Numbered from the stretch's first letter, positions 10,854-23,730 are shown. The stretch is 64,000 nt of DNA from Siphonodentalium dalli (GCA_032622095.1 CP136068.1:7853314-7917313), one strand, 5' to 3'. Translations and numbers: made by a program. Notes: generated by a model not told the origin, from the letters alone.

Positions 10854-10934
10854 GTTTGCGATTTCAAACCGGTACGGGTACCGGTACGCGTACGGGTAGC
10901 TACCCGTACCGGTACACGTTTTGAAATCGCAAAC
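10854..10934. repeat. Palindrome GTTTGCGATTTCAAA with ACGGGTACCGG core
   Basis: The outer arms GTTTGCGATTTCAAA / TTTGAAATCGCAAAC enclose GGTACGGGTA / TACCCGTACC, with GTACGCGTAC near the centre. Related words (GTACCCGTTCCCG, GGGTATCGCAAACTCGCTAAT) occur at 13115-13160, suggesting a second, decayed copy. Confidence 0.8.
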
Positions 10935-11409
10935 TGTTTTACCGGTAGAATTCATCACATCGACTGGTAATGTATGGTGAGCCAACTGCAACAAAAAAGA
11001 TATTATGATATAGATTGTTATTCGCGTTATTGGCCTATGTTATACTTAGCGTTATGGGTTGTTGGAAATATGTATTTAGATTAGATGAGCCCCATGATAA
11101 TTAGTTGCTTTCATCAAGGACGAGCTAGGTGGCAGTTGGAAGAGGACGTTGCTTTTCTTTCACTCATATTGGTAACATTTTCAACAATTGGATTCTACAA
11201 GTCATAGACCGATCGAGTGTTGACAATAAATCGGTTGGAATTTTTAAACTTAGAAAATAGATTATGATAGCTCAAATATACAATTACGTTATATATAGTT
11301 AAAATGTCCAACCAATATTCGGTGTAAAATGTATTGTTTTAGACCAAGGGTCTAATATTGTCCTACATGTACTTTCAGTTCGATATAATACCGCATTTGT
11401 CCCTTATTT

Positions 11410-11760
11410 TAGTTGGGGAATATTTACTCATATTAAAGATGCATAATCCGAATTAACGCTCCCAAGTTACTATTTTTTTTGGCTTCGGGGTAAAACTAAA
11501 TATTTGATTCGAATCGAGGAACCCACCATCAAAGCGCAGAGTGATCAGATATCGATTTTTGAAGTTTGTTATTTCTTGAATTGTGTAATTATTTGTGGCC
11601 CAGAAAAGAGTCATCAAACCGACGGTCTCGGACAAAATTGCGGACGAAGATGCTTAACACTAAAATCAAGTGGTAATGCGGCAAAAATTTTATACTATAG
11701 TTGACAGCAGTTAGCATTATTTTGTTGTAATTAATCGATTCTGATAACAAAAGCGTATTT
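11410..11760 (-). repeat. Paralogous empty site of the 53.5-kb insertion
   Basis: Read on the minus strand this matches the sequences flanking the insertion at 53521-54416. Shared words include AAAGATGCATAATCCGA, TTTTTGGCTTC, AAATATTTGATTCGA, AGATATCGATTTT, GCATTATTTT and AATTAATCGATTCTGATAAC. At the junction this copy has one TA (GTTACTATT) where the other has TA-element-TA. It is a dispersed repeat useful as an unfilled control. Confidence 0.75.
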
Positions 11761-12310
11761 GGAAGAAATGTTCTTGTTGTAGCTTTATGATATGGGGACC
11801 GTCTGATCGGTTTGAGTAGCTTTAAGTAAACCCTTGTTTGGAATCTTTCAACAGATCGAAGGGTCGGCCCGTCGGGGCAAGGGAATATTTATCCCAAGAA
11901 TTGGGATTGTTGTCGGGATCTAAACCCGGAGGTAGGTTGAAATGTTTAACTTGGTAACAAAATAGGTGTCAAAATGTAGTCTGTTTATTATACGGATTGA
12001 ATAAAGAGCGTTTGCTTCACTTCTGTGCGAATCACAGAAAACAGCTGAAACTCGCTCTGCTTATATGCTTAGATTTTGTAGAGTATGTATAGGTATTTCG
12101 TGTATTTGGCGACCTATATTATCCCCACTACAGTATACACAAGTATTGTGGTTCAAATGCGCCATGTCCGTTCAGATAGTAAATATATATTAAAATGAGA
12201 AATGAGTCCCCAGCTACATACGATAAGGTAACTAAACGGTAATTGTATTCAAATGTGCAATGCATAGATAAATCCACGATATATTTATGTCCTTGTACAA
12301 TGGGTTGAGA

Positions 12311-12744
12311 CAGGGACGTGACGACAGGGGTGTCTTAACCCCCCTCCCCAACTTTGGTCAAATGTTCAACATTTGGAAATTTGATATACCTGACACAACA
12401 TTTGTTGGAAATTTCACACAAACAATAGGTTGAAATTGTTTTCGTAGTTTGATTTTCGAACAATTTATTAGTGGATAATTTGTAGTTTTTAGATCAACAT
12501 TTTCCTATTTTTGGTAACAAAATTTGGACTGAAATGGGTGTCAGAAACAGTTGGAAATTGTTCAAGCTTGGGGGGGGGATGTCAGGTCTCAAAATTTCCA
12601 ACAATTGGAAAGCTTGATGCCAGCCAAGGGGAGGGGTGGATTTACGCGCAAACTTGTGAATTTGATATGGTTCGAGATGTGTAGTTAGAAATTCGAAGGT
12701 GGACACCCTTCCTAACGCGCAGACCATCTATAGCCATGTCCCTG
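12311..12744 (+). mobile_element. hAT-like CAGGGACGTG MITE, 434 bp
   Basis: The ends are CAGGGACGTGAC and GCCATGTCCCTG. The interior shares CCCCAACTTTGGTCAAA, GGAAATTTCACACAAACAATAGGTTGAAA and TTTGATTTTC with the complete element at 47354. CAATGGGT near the left and CAATGGGC directly after the right end could be an imperfect 8-bp target duplication, but the left copy is five bases off the TIR. Confidence 0.7.
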
Positions 12745-13451
12745 CAATGGGCGTCTATAGCACCATCTACTCACTCTATTAATCACAACCTGTCATTAAT
12801 GCAGTGAACAAAGTTGTTAGTGAAAACAATCGGCCTTCCGTATTTATCTAAGTGCTAGAAGCCGCCTCGAGAATTTGAACACAAATCCTGGGTTAAAATG
12901 ACAACTTTATCAATAATATTTCCCCATGAAATCTTTCAATAAATAGGTTAACGCATAGCTGACTGGAATTTCATGGAATTCATGGACCTTTGAGTGAGAA
13001 AATCGTAGTGAAAGGCTACCGGTCAATGGGACAAATCTACCCGTTTCAATTCGCTATCGCTTTATGTGCTGCATTGAAAGTACCCAAGTGACCGTGACGA
13101 TGTTCACAGATTTACCCGTACCCGTTCCCGTCGAACGGGTATCGCAAACTCGCTAATACCCTAATTCCGCACAAAAAGATCAGCATCAACTTTTCAAACA
13201 TACCCCCATTGAATACCAGGTTAATTATTTCACCCACTCTGGATCAATATTCATCTGGGTATAATATTTCCATGGTGGCTCTGATTTTTTTTTTTTTGCA
13301 ATAACTTTATCCCTATCATTATCAACCATTCAGCTGCCAAATGTGATTTTATGCTGATTTGAGTGTGGGTGACAGTACACCAAGGGGGATAATTTTTAAA
13401 TTTGATTTGCGAAATCACTCTCGATCGTTGTTTATTTAAGACTTTAATTTG

Positions 13452-13560
13452 TCGCACTGTGTAGGAACTGTTACATCGGAAGTCGTTCTATCGTCGGTAT
13501 TGTGATGGTTCTTGCCTGATTTGTTACGGTTCCTGATGATTGAAAATAATAATTTTTGTG
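13452..13560 (+). repeat. Dispersed inverted repeat, copy 1 (CACTGTGTAGGAACTG)
   Basis: CACTGTGTAGGAACTG, CATCGGAA, GTTCTATCG, TGTGATGGTTCTTG, CTGATTTGT and ACGGTTCCTGATGAT follow one another here and, in reverse complement, at 17865-17970. The 4.4-kb spacing makes a single element unlikely. They look like two dispersed copies in opposite orientation. Confidence 0.7.
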
Positions 13561-14411
13561 ACAAAATCACGCATAATTATAGATATCTTGAATATATTAT
13601 ACTTTCCTAAATGAACAGATGCTGCAGAAGTGCCGTGTTATCGAAACCTGAACTCTAGACCACAATTAACTCGGTATTAGCGAGTTAACGCGTAAATATC
13701 AACATGTTATCACTGAAAATCAAGCCACGCGGATGCAATTTCTTTGTTTTTCGTGGCGAATAAAATATGAAACGCATTCTGTAGACAAACACTGACTATA
13801 AAGTATACCCGTGTTATTCTTTTGTAAAATAGCTGAGAAAGTATCCCGATAGGGGTTGATAATTGGGAGCGGTGACCTCGTAATCAACACGGGTGCGTGT
13901 TACGGTTCTATTTCAAACCAATCATGGCTGTGACGGTTCTGTACATGAGATTTATTCGAACGATTTCTGAACTTTGGTCCGAAAATCGTCTTGTGTATCT
14001 GACATTTTAAACCAGATAATGACTGCAGCTTATGTAATTTGCACAATAGAACAGGTATATTAAGAAATAACACAATAAATACCTAATACGGGAGATTAAG
14101 TGACATTAATTGGCAAAGATAAAATATTGAAAGTCCCGATGAGTATAGTATCATAATCATGCCCGCCTATATAAATGACCAATGGTAATATAAATCTACT
14201 CTCAGGAGAATATGAGATGTTATATTCATTTACTTAATCTGGGCATTATTGAAAGATCCAGGTGTGACAATATTTCAATGCCAACGCCATCATATTTCCT
14301 CCTCTGAAGTCCGTCTGAGGGACATTTACACATGTTTGTCGCCTAGACATGAATATAACTTATGAAATCACGTTCAACCGAATCATTGATAGGTTATAAC
14401 GTGATTGGAGT

Positions 14412-14761
14412 GGTGGGGGACTTGGGGAGGTGGTGCTTAATTGGTGTCTATCCCCAACTTTGGTCAAAATGTTCAACGGTTACAAATTTCTTATCTTACA
14501 ATAGATTGGTTTGAAATTTAACACCAACAATATGTTGAAATTGTTCTCTTAGTTTGATTTGACAACAATTTAATAGTGGGGAACACTTTAAACATGTAAC
14601 CAACCATATCTGACATATACAAATTGACACCTCTTCTTTTAATGGACAAAGAATCTAATTCCATTTAATTAATATGCTTTGTATTAAATAATGTATGCTC
14701 TTTTGCAAAATAAATCATCTCTCTCTCTCTTCTCTCTTCTCTCTCTCCCTCTTTCTCTCTC

Positions 14762-14815
<54 letters not shown>

Positions 14816-15163
14816 CGTTGGGAACATTTCCAATCTTGTGGGGGTGGGGCGCCAGGTTGGAAACTTCCAACACTTAGGAATCTTGAAGCCAGTCTAGATG
14901 ATTTTCAGGTTCAGATATCCACATTTTCTCACTGAGCCCATGTATCCTGAGTTTCTCCCCCGGTTTGCATGGTGGCCAATCAAAGGCTACTGATCAATTC
15001 ACTTCAGAATGGCATACAATCTAGAGCTATAATGTGTCATGCAGTTGGGAAAAACCAAAGCACAGGCCTTGTGCATGAGTTTGGTCTGTTTCAAGGGGAT
15101 GGTGCGGTTGGAAATTCCAAGGTGGACGCCCCAACATTGGAGACCCTCCAGTCCACTTCCCTG
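14412..15163 (+). mobile_element. Decayed hAT-like CAGGGACGTG family member
   Basis: The right end GGAGACCCTCCAGTCCACTTCCCTG matches the family. The left part keeps CCCCAACTTTGGTCAAAATGTTCAAC and GTTGAAATTGTTCTC. The termini are mutated, and a long CT microsatellite has expanded inside it. Confidence 0.5.
14719..14812 (+). repeat. (CT)n microsatellite
   Basis: About 94 bp of CT dinucleotides with a few interruptions, pure for the last ~40 bases. Confidence 0.95.
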
Positions 15164-15287
15164 CTCACTTGACACGTTATCGGCGAGGAATAATAATGTG
15201 CATTATAATAGCCAGGTTCAGACACCCATAACACTGATTTCTAATGATTCATTTGTATGAATGTTTAGCTAATAATTCAAACAATCT

Positions 15288-15587
15288 GTTACTGCATGTT
15301 GAATTTAATAGCTGAGCATTCCTACAAATGAATCAATAGGATTCAAGTTGCTGCTCATTACAGCACATTTAGTCACCAAAGGATTAACATCCATATAATA
15401 ATATTTGTAACTGCATTATTCTTTTCTCTTTTTTATATGTTACTGCTTGTTGAACTTAATAGCTAAGCATTCCTACAAATTAATCAATAGGATTCAAGTC
15501 AATTCTCATTACTGCGCATTTAGTAACCAAAGGTATAACATCCATATAATAATATTTGTAACTGTAGGATTCTTTGCTTTTTTATAT
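15288..15587 (+). repeat. Two-copy direct duplication, ~151-bp period
   Basis: GTTACTGCATGTTGAATTTA at 15288 recurs as GTTACTGCTTGTTGAACTTA at 15439. The whole block through CATCCATATAATAATATTTG and TAACTG matches, with about 10% differences. It is an aged tandem duplication. Confidence 0.9.
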
Positions 15588-15924
15588 CTTCTTTTAAAAA
15601 ATCAGAGATCCATAGTCATCTAAAATATAATTGAGTGAAAGGTTATCGTGCTTGTATATGCTTTAATAGCGGCATATTCTAGAATTCTAGAATTTAACCT
15701 AGATAATCAGCATCCAGCAAGCGGATGCCCGACACAAACTTCATAAACTGCGTAATCAGAACATTGTATGGGTGTCAAGAACTTTTAACGTCTTATTTTT
15801 GGCTTTTTGTTGAGTAAAATACGTCTCGGAAATAGACAACACTAGCCGATGTGCACCCTCTTCGTCCGGGCTATTTAGGGATTTATTTGTGATCGTCTCC
15901 GCCTGGACAAACTATTGTTCGATC

Positions 15925-16375
15925 GGCCCGGAAACATGCCTATATGAGCGAATATGGTAAAGGTCAAGAACACGGTCGCACGTGAAAGTGGACCCACCCA
16001 TATTGTTCCCGGGATCAAAGTAGGCCTACATTATACCAAATTTGAATAGGATCGGTAGAGGTCCAGAAACATGCCTATATGAGCGTATATGAGCGAGGTC
16101 AAGGACACGGTCGCAAGTGAAATTGAGCCCGCCCATATTGTTCCCGTGATCAAAGTAGACCCAGTTAACAAATTTGAGTGGGATCGGTCGAGGTCCAGAA
16201 TCATGCCTATATGAGCTTATTTGAGCGAGGTCAAGGTCAAGGGCACGGTCGCACGTGAAATTGGACCCGCCCATATTGTTCCCCGGATCAAAGTAGGCCT
16301 ACACGCCAAATTTCAGTCGGATCGATTGAGCAGTTTTTCGAGTCTATAACACAAATACATACATACATATACAAG
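15925..16375 (+). repeat. Three ~125-bp tandem units with RTE-like 3' tail
   Basis: Each unit carries CATGCCTATATGAGC, GGTCAAG, ACGGTCGCA, GTGAAA, CCCATATTGTTCCC and GATCAAAGTAG, ending in CCAAATTT. The last is followed by TCAGTCGGATCGATTGAGCA, GTTTTTCGAGTC and a CATACATACATA run. That type of tail is common at 3' ends of RTE-class LINEs and their SINEs, so this is probably the 3' end of such an element with an expanded internal tandem. No coding sequence remains. Confidence 0.6.
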
Positions 16376-16433
16376 TTCCAAAACATATAATAGATAAAAT
16401 ACAAGACAGATATATAGAATACACACGTAGTGT

Positions 16434-16552
16434 TTATGAATACCAAATTTACACCACGAGTGGGATTGATGATTTACCACACGAGCTTTAGCGAGTGTGG
16501 TAAATCATCAATCCCACGAGTGGTGTACATTTGGTATTCAGAAACACTACGT
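16434..16552. repeat. Foldback palindrome, ACACGTAGTGTTT ends
   Basis: ACACGTAGTGTTTATGAATA, CCAAATTTACACCACGAGTG and GGATTGATGATTTACCACAC are mirrored around a short GAGCTTTAGCG centre. The arms are about 55 bp and nearly perfect. The centre recalls those at 4409 and 38427. Confidence 0.9.
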
Positions 16553-17864
16553 GTGTATTTTGTTTATACCATGACCACTACAGGAGCAAAAAATGCTATG
16601 AAATAGAAATAAATCCACTTAAATTAAGACGATTCTGTCGCACCATTCACAATCATCCCCGTTGTGTTCCCCACACTTGGCCGTACATCGACGTACACTA
16701 TCACAGCTGATCAGGCGTATTGATACATTGAATTAGGTCAACATTCAATTGTACGAATATGGCATCATTGTAGCCAATTCACAATAAACTGTAATTAAAC
16801 CGCCACAAATGAACAACATGAATATATTTGGGAATACGATTTTAATGAATATAAATATAACACACTGCGGGAACTTTTTTTCTCCGCCGTACAGTCAACA
16901 GGAAACCACGAAAGTCATTTTGAAATCTATCGTTTGTTGTTCGAGTTTGTTACGCCTATTTCTTGAAATATATGTTCAATTTGTTGATCTGGATGTGATT
17001 TCACGGAATCAACTGTTCATTTTTATCGCATTAGTGAGTATAATATTCAATTGAATCGAAAGTATCAAATTATTTTCATCGAGAGGCGCTACGTTTTAAA
17101 ATAGATTCATTTTGATCTAGGTCACAGAAGGTTAATGAAAGGTAAACTCGGATGTAGTTCTACTATGGGTATAAACTTTAACCATTGAAATGCCATTAAA
17201 ACGTGTTACCCACAGTAGAAACGTGTTACCCACGGTCGGACTCCTGTTCACACACAGTAGGGTGTACAGCACAAATTTATTATATAGCATGTTTGTACAC
17301 AGTACAATAGGGAGTCATGATATAAAACTCTATATATCCCGTCTACGCTCACGCTTTCCGAAGTCCAGCGCTATGAAATTTCACTATTGTTAACCGGCTA
17401 TTGACCCATGGAAATGTTGGGCCTGCAAAACGCGTTATTTTTCAAACTAGCTGGCGAATTTGTGAATTTTTATAGGCGTAACACAGGTTATTGAATAAGC
17501 ATAGAAAGGCAGTGTAATTCATCGAAATTAATGACAAGTGGTGCAAATTTCAACTTAATGCATAGTTTGTTGTGTTTATCTTTGTATACTTTCACAAAAT
17601 TGGCAGTTTGAACCATGTACCATGGCAAATATTAGCCATCGTTTTACCCGTATAGAACGATTAAATGGGGAGAGAACCGACTCGATCAGGAGAGAACCCA
17701 AACAATTATCCAAATTCGTGGTTTTTGTTGTTATTATGACTCGCACAATGAAAGTTTCGTTAATAACACGTTCATTGGTGCCACAGATTGTGATAGGATA
17801 GAAAATAACTAATCGAATTATCACCTAGATGCCTCAAAATTGCGTTTTAGCTGTCGAAAAGTCG

Positions 17865-17970
17865 TGAAAATGTATAATTTCGATCATCAGGAACCGTCAC
17901 AAATCAGTCAAGAACCATCACAAACCGGCGATAGAACGATTTCCGATGTATCAGTTCCTACACAGTGATT
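17865..17970 (-). repeat. Dispersed inverted repeat, copy 2
   Basis: Reverse-complement copy of the block at 13452-13560, with the same order of conserved words (TCAGGAACCGTCA, AAGAACCATCACAA, CAGTTCCTACACAGTG). Confidence 0.7.
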
Positions 17971-18176
17971 AGAGCATAACAGACTTTCTCCTCCGTGGTC
18001 GCGTCGCAAACGTGTATGTGATTTCCACACTGAACACATATATAATTTGTCCGGCCCTGATGCGAAATGGCCACACCGCAGTATCAGTTCTCAGACTACC
18101 GTTTATACATAATGTATGTTGTAATTATTATGTCCAATGTGTGTTGTATATAGTGTGTCTAATGTATGTTGTGTAA

Positions 18177-18183
<7 letters not shown>

Positions 18184-18253
<70 letters not shown>
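18184..18253 (+). repeat. (CT)n microsatellite
   Basis: 70 bp of uninterrupted CT, preceded by a short C run and by TGTGT(C/T)TAATGTATGTTGTG words. Confidence 0.97.
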
Positions 18254-18256
<3 letters not shown>

Positions 18257-19787
18257 GTTCTCGTACCCACACACCGACTCTCCCTTAACTTCCGTATACT
18301 ACAATATTATATCCATATCCATATATCCTTCCATAAATAAGGAAGGCCAGTCATTGACGACTGGATTAAATAGAACTATCAGCTCTCACATGTCCATCAA
18401 TACTCATAATTTTAATTTTATGGCGGTTGAAGGAAGATGACCGGACATGTAATGAAATCACAATCAATCAAATCTCTGTATCCCGTCGGCTTCACTCCAT
18501 GTGACATTTATTCCACGAGGAGGGTACTTTAAAAAGCTATTAGTTTGTTGTCCAATCCTCTTTCTCAATCTATAAGTATAGTTATTAAGTGTATTGTGTT
18601 TGTGTTATTATATGTTTGATTTAAAATTATACACTGTTTACACTATATTCTTTTGAAATTTGGCTAGATCAAACCAGAATGAATTGTAATTGACAAAACA
18701 CTTAAATAGAACATGTTTGGTTTAATATACGTGATGGCAGTGGTCAGAACAGTGTAACGAGGAGATTAACCTGTGCGGAAGTCATTGCAGAGGAAATAAA
18801 TCCGTCTCAGTCAAAATAATTTTATATAAACTGATATATTATTGCTGTCTCTCCCTCTGACAAGTGCCTGGTTCAGTGCTACTATATAGTAATAGTTACA
18901 GTGAACATTAAATTGAAAATATGTTTATGGTGCACGTAGACATTGGATATACTCTGTAAAAAGATTCATCCATCGATATGACTTCTCAATGTGTCTACCA
19001 GCACCATTAGAAATACTACAATGTTACGCAAAACCAAAACATTCTAATTGAGATATACTAAATAATGAATAACAGTCATTGACGACAGATAAAATAGAGT
19101 AATTTACAGCTCTCACATGTCCATCAATACTAATAATTATAATTTTATGGTTCAATTCAATTCGTTTATTTCTCATTTCCTTAACAAATGTATTGAGATA
19201 AATATATATTAAGTATATACAGATATGTATAAATTTAGATGTGCTGAACATGGCAGTGGTGGCAGGAAGACGACCTGCCATGTCATGTCGCCTCCGCAGG
19301 GCAAAGCTCATGTTTTTCTTTAAACGTTTTGTATCATACTATTTTATGAGGATTTTGTCATGAAACACACATTTTCTATTATATCACACGTACTCCACCA
19401 ACCATAAGACTGAAAGCACTAATTCATTTAAAGACAACCATCATCTGCTTGACGCCGACATTCCTCATATATGCACTGACTGGTTCGGATATAACAGTCC
19501 GATGAATTGTCCATTCCAAACTAGGCATGATGACCGTACATCGAAATCCAACATGCCTGATGTCAGACCGCCACCAATTGTCAGTGTTTTAGACTGACCA
19601 CAGGGAACGGACATGTGAAGGTAACTGAAGAATGACCTTCACCTAATACAAGTGGCACGTTATTAATGTTTGAAATCTTGTTTATTTGATTTGTACATCA
19701 TATCTAAATAATTTAAAACCGGTGAATTAATGGGGGAATGGATTTTTGTGAGTGGGAAATTTATTTAACTAGCTGCTTTAGTTCTTC

Positions 19788-20013
19788 GTTTTTCCAGATA
19801 CAATTTGGCTGTGAGATAGCCCTGTCGTACAGTTGGGGATTTATTTAAAAAAGTAAACACATGACCTATGATTTTTAGTGCATTTTCGTGATCAACTGGT
19901 GTCAATCTAGCTTGGTAAACATCACTGGTGTGGCCTGCAGGCTAAAATTCAGTGACTTTGGCTGAAACGTTAACGCTGTCGTCTATGGTAAACCATTTAG
20001 TTCAGTGATTCCT
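19788..20013 (+). repeat. Dispersed TTTTTCCAGATA repeat, copy 2
   Basis: It shares its length with 28697-28860 (inverted) and 5828-5982 (same orientation). The right part includes ACGTTAACGCTGTCGTCTAT, GGTAAACCATTTAGTTCAGTG and ATTCCTATAAG, which is also present in the 28.7-kb copy. Confidence 0.8.
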
Positions 20014-20230
20014 ATAAGAAAAAAAAGAAAAAAATTACGAAATTTCACGTCTCGCCATGATAATTTGTTAATTTCATAATTTCTTATTTTCAAATGATAA
20101 TGGCGACATGTGGACAGATTTAAAGAAGAAACTCATGGTTCCGTCTGTAGTTAGTAAAGAAAGTGATAAATCTGGGCGTTAAGCATGGGGTAGGTACCAT
20201 GAGGGGGTCTACACCCCCCCCCCATTTTTT

Positions 20231-21745
20231 GTCCCTTTTTGTTCTCTATTTTCATCAATGGCATGGGTGACAACCTGAAATCTAACGTTCGTCTATTCGC
20301 CGACGACACGTGTATTTTTTATTCACTACCATCTCTTGACAGCCTGGTATCCATCTCTTGACAGCCTGGTATCCATCTCTTGACAGCCTGGTATCCATCT
20401 CTTGACAGCCTGGTATCCATCTCTTGACAGCCTGGTATCCATCTCTTGACAGCCTGGTATCCATCTCTTGACAGCCTGGTATCCCACATGGACGACGTTA
20501 TAGAACTTCTCTATAACTGGACCAACATGTGACCAGTGTCTCTTAATGCGTCTAAAGCAAACGCGGTGATGTTCAGGGCACATAATCATCGGGCAACCGC
20601 GCCGCGAACCTTATACATTTGGTCCTGATAAACTCGAAATTGTTGAATCTCATCGACATCTGGGAGTCATTCTCCAGCCCAACCTTGACTGCGGTCAATC
20701 TGTTGACCACAATTACAAGAATGCATGTGCAAATCTCTGTCAAATTCGTAGATTAAAATGTATACTACCAAGAAAATCTCTTGACACAATGTTCAAAGCC
20801 CATGTCTTACCAATTCTAGAGTATGGAAGCTGCGTTTGTGATCATGCTCCTAATACCGAAAAACCCCTACTAGACAAGGTATATCATGATGGAGCTCGAG
20901 TCGTTTCCGAACTTACTAGATCTGCATCGAACTCCACCTTACTATCAGAGTTAGGTTGGCAACCTCTCCAACGTCGACACGAGGCACAAAATTTAAGTTT
21001 AATGTACAAAAATTGTTAACGGAAAAGCTCCCTCGTTCTTAACAGACCTGCTCCTACCCAAGGTTGGTGATACCAACCGATATTTTCTTCGTGATTTTGT
21101 AAACTACTTTTGCCTACTCGAGACATTCAAACAATCATTCTTTCCTGTAGTACTATAAAATTTTGGAATTCTTTGTCAAAGGATATTCAAAATAAATCAT
21201 ACGATTCTTTTAACTTATCTTCCAAACCAAAAGATCCCGGCTTACATTCTCATAGGCGATCGTTCGTTCAACAAACATTTTGCATTGCCGGCTGAGAAAT
21301 GGCTGTAGCAATTTACATCACGACAAAGTGAGCAACTTCATTGCTGATGACCGACCCTGTGCCTGTGGCTTCCCCAAAGGAAGATACTGAACACTTCCTG
21401 ATAAACTGTCCTCAACCCAAAGAACTGAACTGATTGATACAATGAAATCATTTCAAATATATCCCCACAAAGCTCTTTTGATTGGTGACTTCACGCTCAA
21501 TGACAACGATAATTCGTTCTCCTTGATGCAACCTTAACATTTAATAAATTGTCCGGGATATTCTCCTGATTAATCAATAAACTAATTGTATTATATATGT
21601 ATGTATGTGTATTTGTATGCAAGCATATGCATATACATGCTATGCATGTATGTATACATATCTGATTCATGTACCCGACGAAGGCTGTATAGCCGAAAGC
21701 TAGTACGACATTAAAGATTTGATGGGTCTTTAACTGGGTGTTATC
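20231..21745 (+). pseudogene. Non-LTR retrotransposon (LINE) ORF2 remnant
   Basis: The first open stretch reads PFLFSIFINGMGDNLKSNVR then LFADDTCIFYSLPSLDSLVS, the reverse-transcriptase palm with its FADD catalytic motif. A 22-bp tandem expansion interrupts it. Beyond this, with frameshifts and stops, come WTN-PVSLNASKANAVMF, HRHLGVILQPNLDCG, LEYGSCVCDHAPNTEKPLLD, LGWQPLQRRHEAQNLSLMYK, GKAPSFLTDLLLPKVGDTNR, and a terminal CACGFPKEDTEHFLINCP zinc-finger-like motif. The tail has CCCGACGAAGGCTGTATAGC and GCCGAAAGC, a hairpin motif typical of LINE 3' ends. The order RT palm, thumb region, C-terminal Cys motif fits a LINE. The 5' part (endonuclease, RT fingers) is absent. It is dead. Confidence 0.85.
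20333..20485 (+). repeat. 22-bp tandem array (7 units) inside the LINE
   Basis: CATCTCTTGACAGCCTGGTATC is repeated about seven times with no differences, directly after the FADD motif. One copy is the normal LINE sequence (LDSLVS), so the rest is a recent expansion of coding sequence. 22 is not a multiple of three, so it breaks the frame. Confidence 0.95.
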
Positions 21746-23314
21746 ATATTGATGAGAACTTCCTATTAGACCAGACCCATATATATATATATATGTTTAC
21801 TAATTGAATCCACAGTCATTATATAAAGCATTAAGTATAACGTTCACGTACAACCCCCCTGTCAGCTATGTAGACCACCCCTAACACATGTGCACCCCCA
21901 TTATCACCATAACGAACAACCTATATATATAGTGAACTTGCACCCCACACTTACCCCCCACATCACCACATTAGCACAAATCAGTAACACCTAATAGTAT
22001 AGTTATTCATATTAAATTATTATGGTATACATGCACCCGTCATGCCAAATCTATCCTGTTTAAAATACTGTTTATAATATCTGTTGTGCTTATTCTGCAT
22101 TGTGGGGAGCGGATGTCCATCTAAGTTTCAAGAACTTGCCCTCCAATCCCTTGTCTGTATATATTAGTTAATATGCTATTAAAATGTTTAATCAAAACCT
22201 ATACAGCCGTTGTAGTTCTTGTCCGCATGGGCATGGCAACAGGGGAGAGGGTTGGTAGTGTCTAATCACCAAATTCCGTAAAAAAACTTCAACATTTGGA
22301 CATTTCATGCAATCGGTTGAGCTATAACTGGTTATTATAAATTCGAATGCAACACCAGAATTGATGTTTCTTCTGTGTTTTTTTGTAAAAATAATAGAAA
22401 CGTGTCATAGAACTTTGGTTTTGTTGGAAATGATGCATGCTGGGAATAGATAGAGCATCTTTAACATAAAGCTGGTTGCTATGTTACAATGTGTCCGGGA
22501 TAAGTTCTTAAATTGTGTTATCCTAGGTTTGTGTATATACACCACAAACCTGTTATTTAGACGTCGTTCGCCCAGGGTGAAGGTGGCTTTAAAATATAGC
22601 ATGTCAGTATACCACAGCCTATGCGTTTGTACGTCGTGACTTCTATTCTCTGTGACCTTATGGCGACCTTGCACTACATCGTCGACCCAGGAGTTCTATC
22701 GCATACAGATGGAATGATTCCCCGACGGTGTGCACTCGAAACTTTTTATACGAAACTGCGCCTTATGGGAGAAAAGTTCATCACAAGCTCTGCATGTGTT
22801 ATACTTGACGTATTACCATAAATTGAAAATTCCATGAGTTCATTAATGAAATACAAAGCCGATGAAAACGGGACAATTTTTGCGAGTAATAACAAAAAAC
22901 TACAACCAGGTTGAGAATAAAGGCCGGTAACTCATTTTAACACGTGCAGGTGACGAAACTGCTGTTTTCTCATTGAACCAATTAAGCGATCTAAGCGGGT
23001 CCGAATTACACCAAATGACTGAGCTCTGTCGACTTTGAACTGCCTTAATAAACATTTGTGAGCACGTGGTTTGAGTTTCTGTTCGATTTAACGATCCGAA
23101 TCAGGATTCCTGCGCCGACTAATAATGTCACTCCGTCGTACGCAAATCAAAGGCGAGCGTACGAGGAGTTTATTAACTTTATGGGCAAATTTTTTTCAAA
23201 GTTGAGTGAGATATTTTGTTGATCGTTTCATGTCTTATTAAATACTATGATAAAGAGCAGGAATATGATTACATTCGAATGAACTCATTAACATCCCAGT
23301 GGCGAGTAAACACC

Positions 23315-23730
23315 GGGTCTAGGATATACGTCTAACATGCCTGGTTTAACCTCAACCTTCACTCCAGGGACGTGGCTAAAATTAAAAAGGGTGGCGGAAC
23401 CGACCAAGGGCAAAAGGGGGGGGGGGGGTGGTGGTATTCATTCAGCATTTTAAAGCACTTTCCAGGACAAGCTCACAATAAGCTGCTGTATGTTATACAG
23501 TAATGCCCTAAGTAATTGACTCCTTAACCACAGCATAATTATGGGTAACTTCTCCCCGAGAGCTTTCCGATGAATGGCAACAAACCATATTTCCGACTAA
23601 ATCCTGAAAAAGTTACCCATAATTATGCTGTGGTTGAGGAGTAGATTACTTATGGCATTACTGTACGTCTAACATGCCTGGTTTAGCCTCAACCTTCATT
23701 CCAGGGACGTGGCTAAAATTACAACTCTGA
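23315..23730 (+). repeat. Direct repeat flanking a foldback element
   Basis: ACGTCTAACATGCCTGGTTT, AACCTCAACCTTCACTCCAG and GGACGTGGCTAAAATTA appear at 23327-23385 and again at 23666-23727 with two or three differences. The intervening 280 bp hold a G run (23417-23428) and a complete TA-flanked foldback. GGGACGTGGC resembles the hAT-like family ends. Confidence 0.75.
23498..23663. mobile_element. TA-flanked foldback MITE, CAGTAATGC ends, copy 1
   Basis: The ends are CAGTAATGCCCTAAGTAATT and its near reverse complement, bordered by TA on both sides (23496-23497, 23664-23665). Inside are CTCCTTAACCACAGCATAAT / ATTATGCTGTGGTTGAGGAG and TTATGGGTAACTT / AGTTACCCATAA. TA duplication fits the Tc1/mariner group. 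This 166-bp copy has lost part of its left arm. Confidence 0.85.

Noticed and set aside
14691-14897. Leu/Ser-rich frames over CT runs (also 10052-10322 and 18137-18340)
   Set aside because: Low-complexity translation of CT microsatellites and pyrimidine tracts.
16026-16274. 82-codon minus frame with two similar halves
   Set aside because: The halves are the 125-bp tandem units. No family is recognisable.
20282-20589. Minus-strand frames with MDTRLSRDGYQAVKRWIPGC repeats
   Set aside because: Antisense reading of the 22-bp expansion within the LINE remnant.
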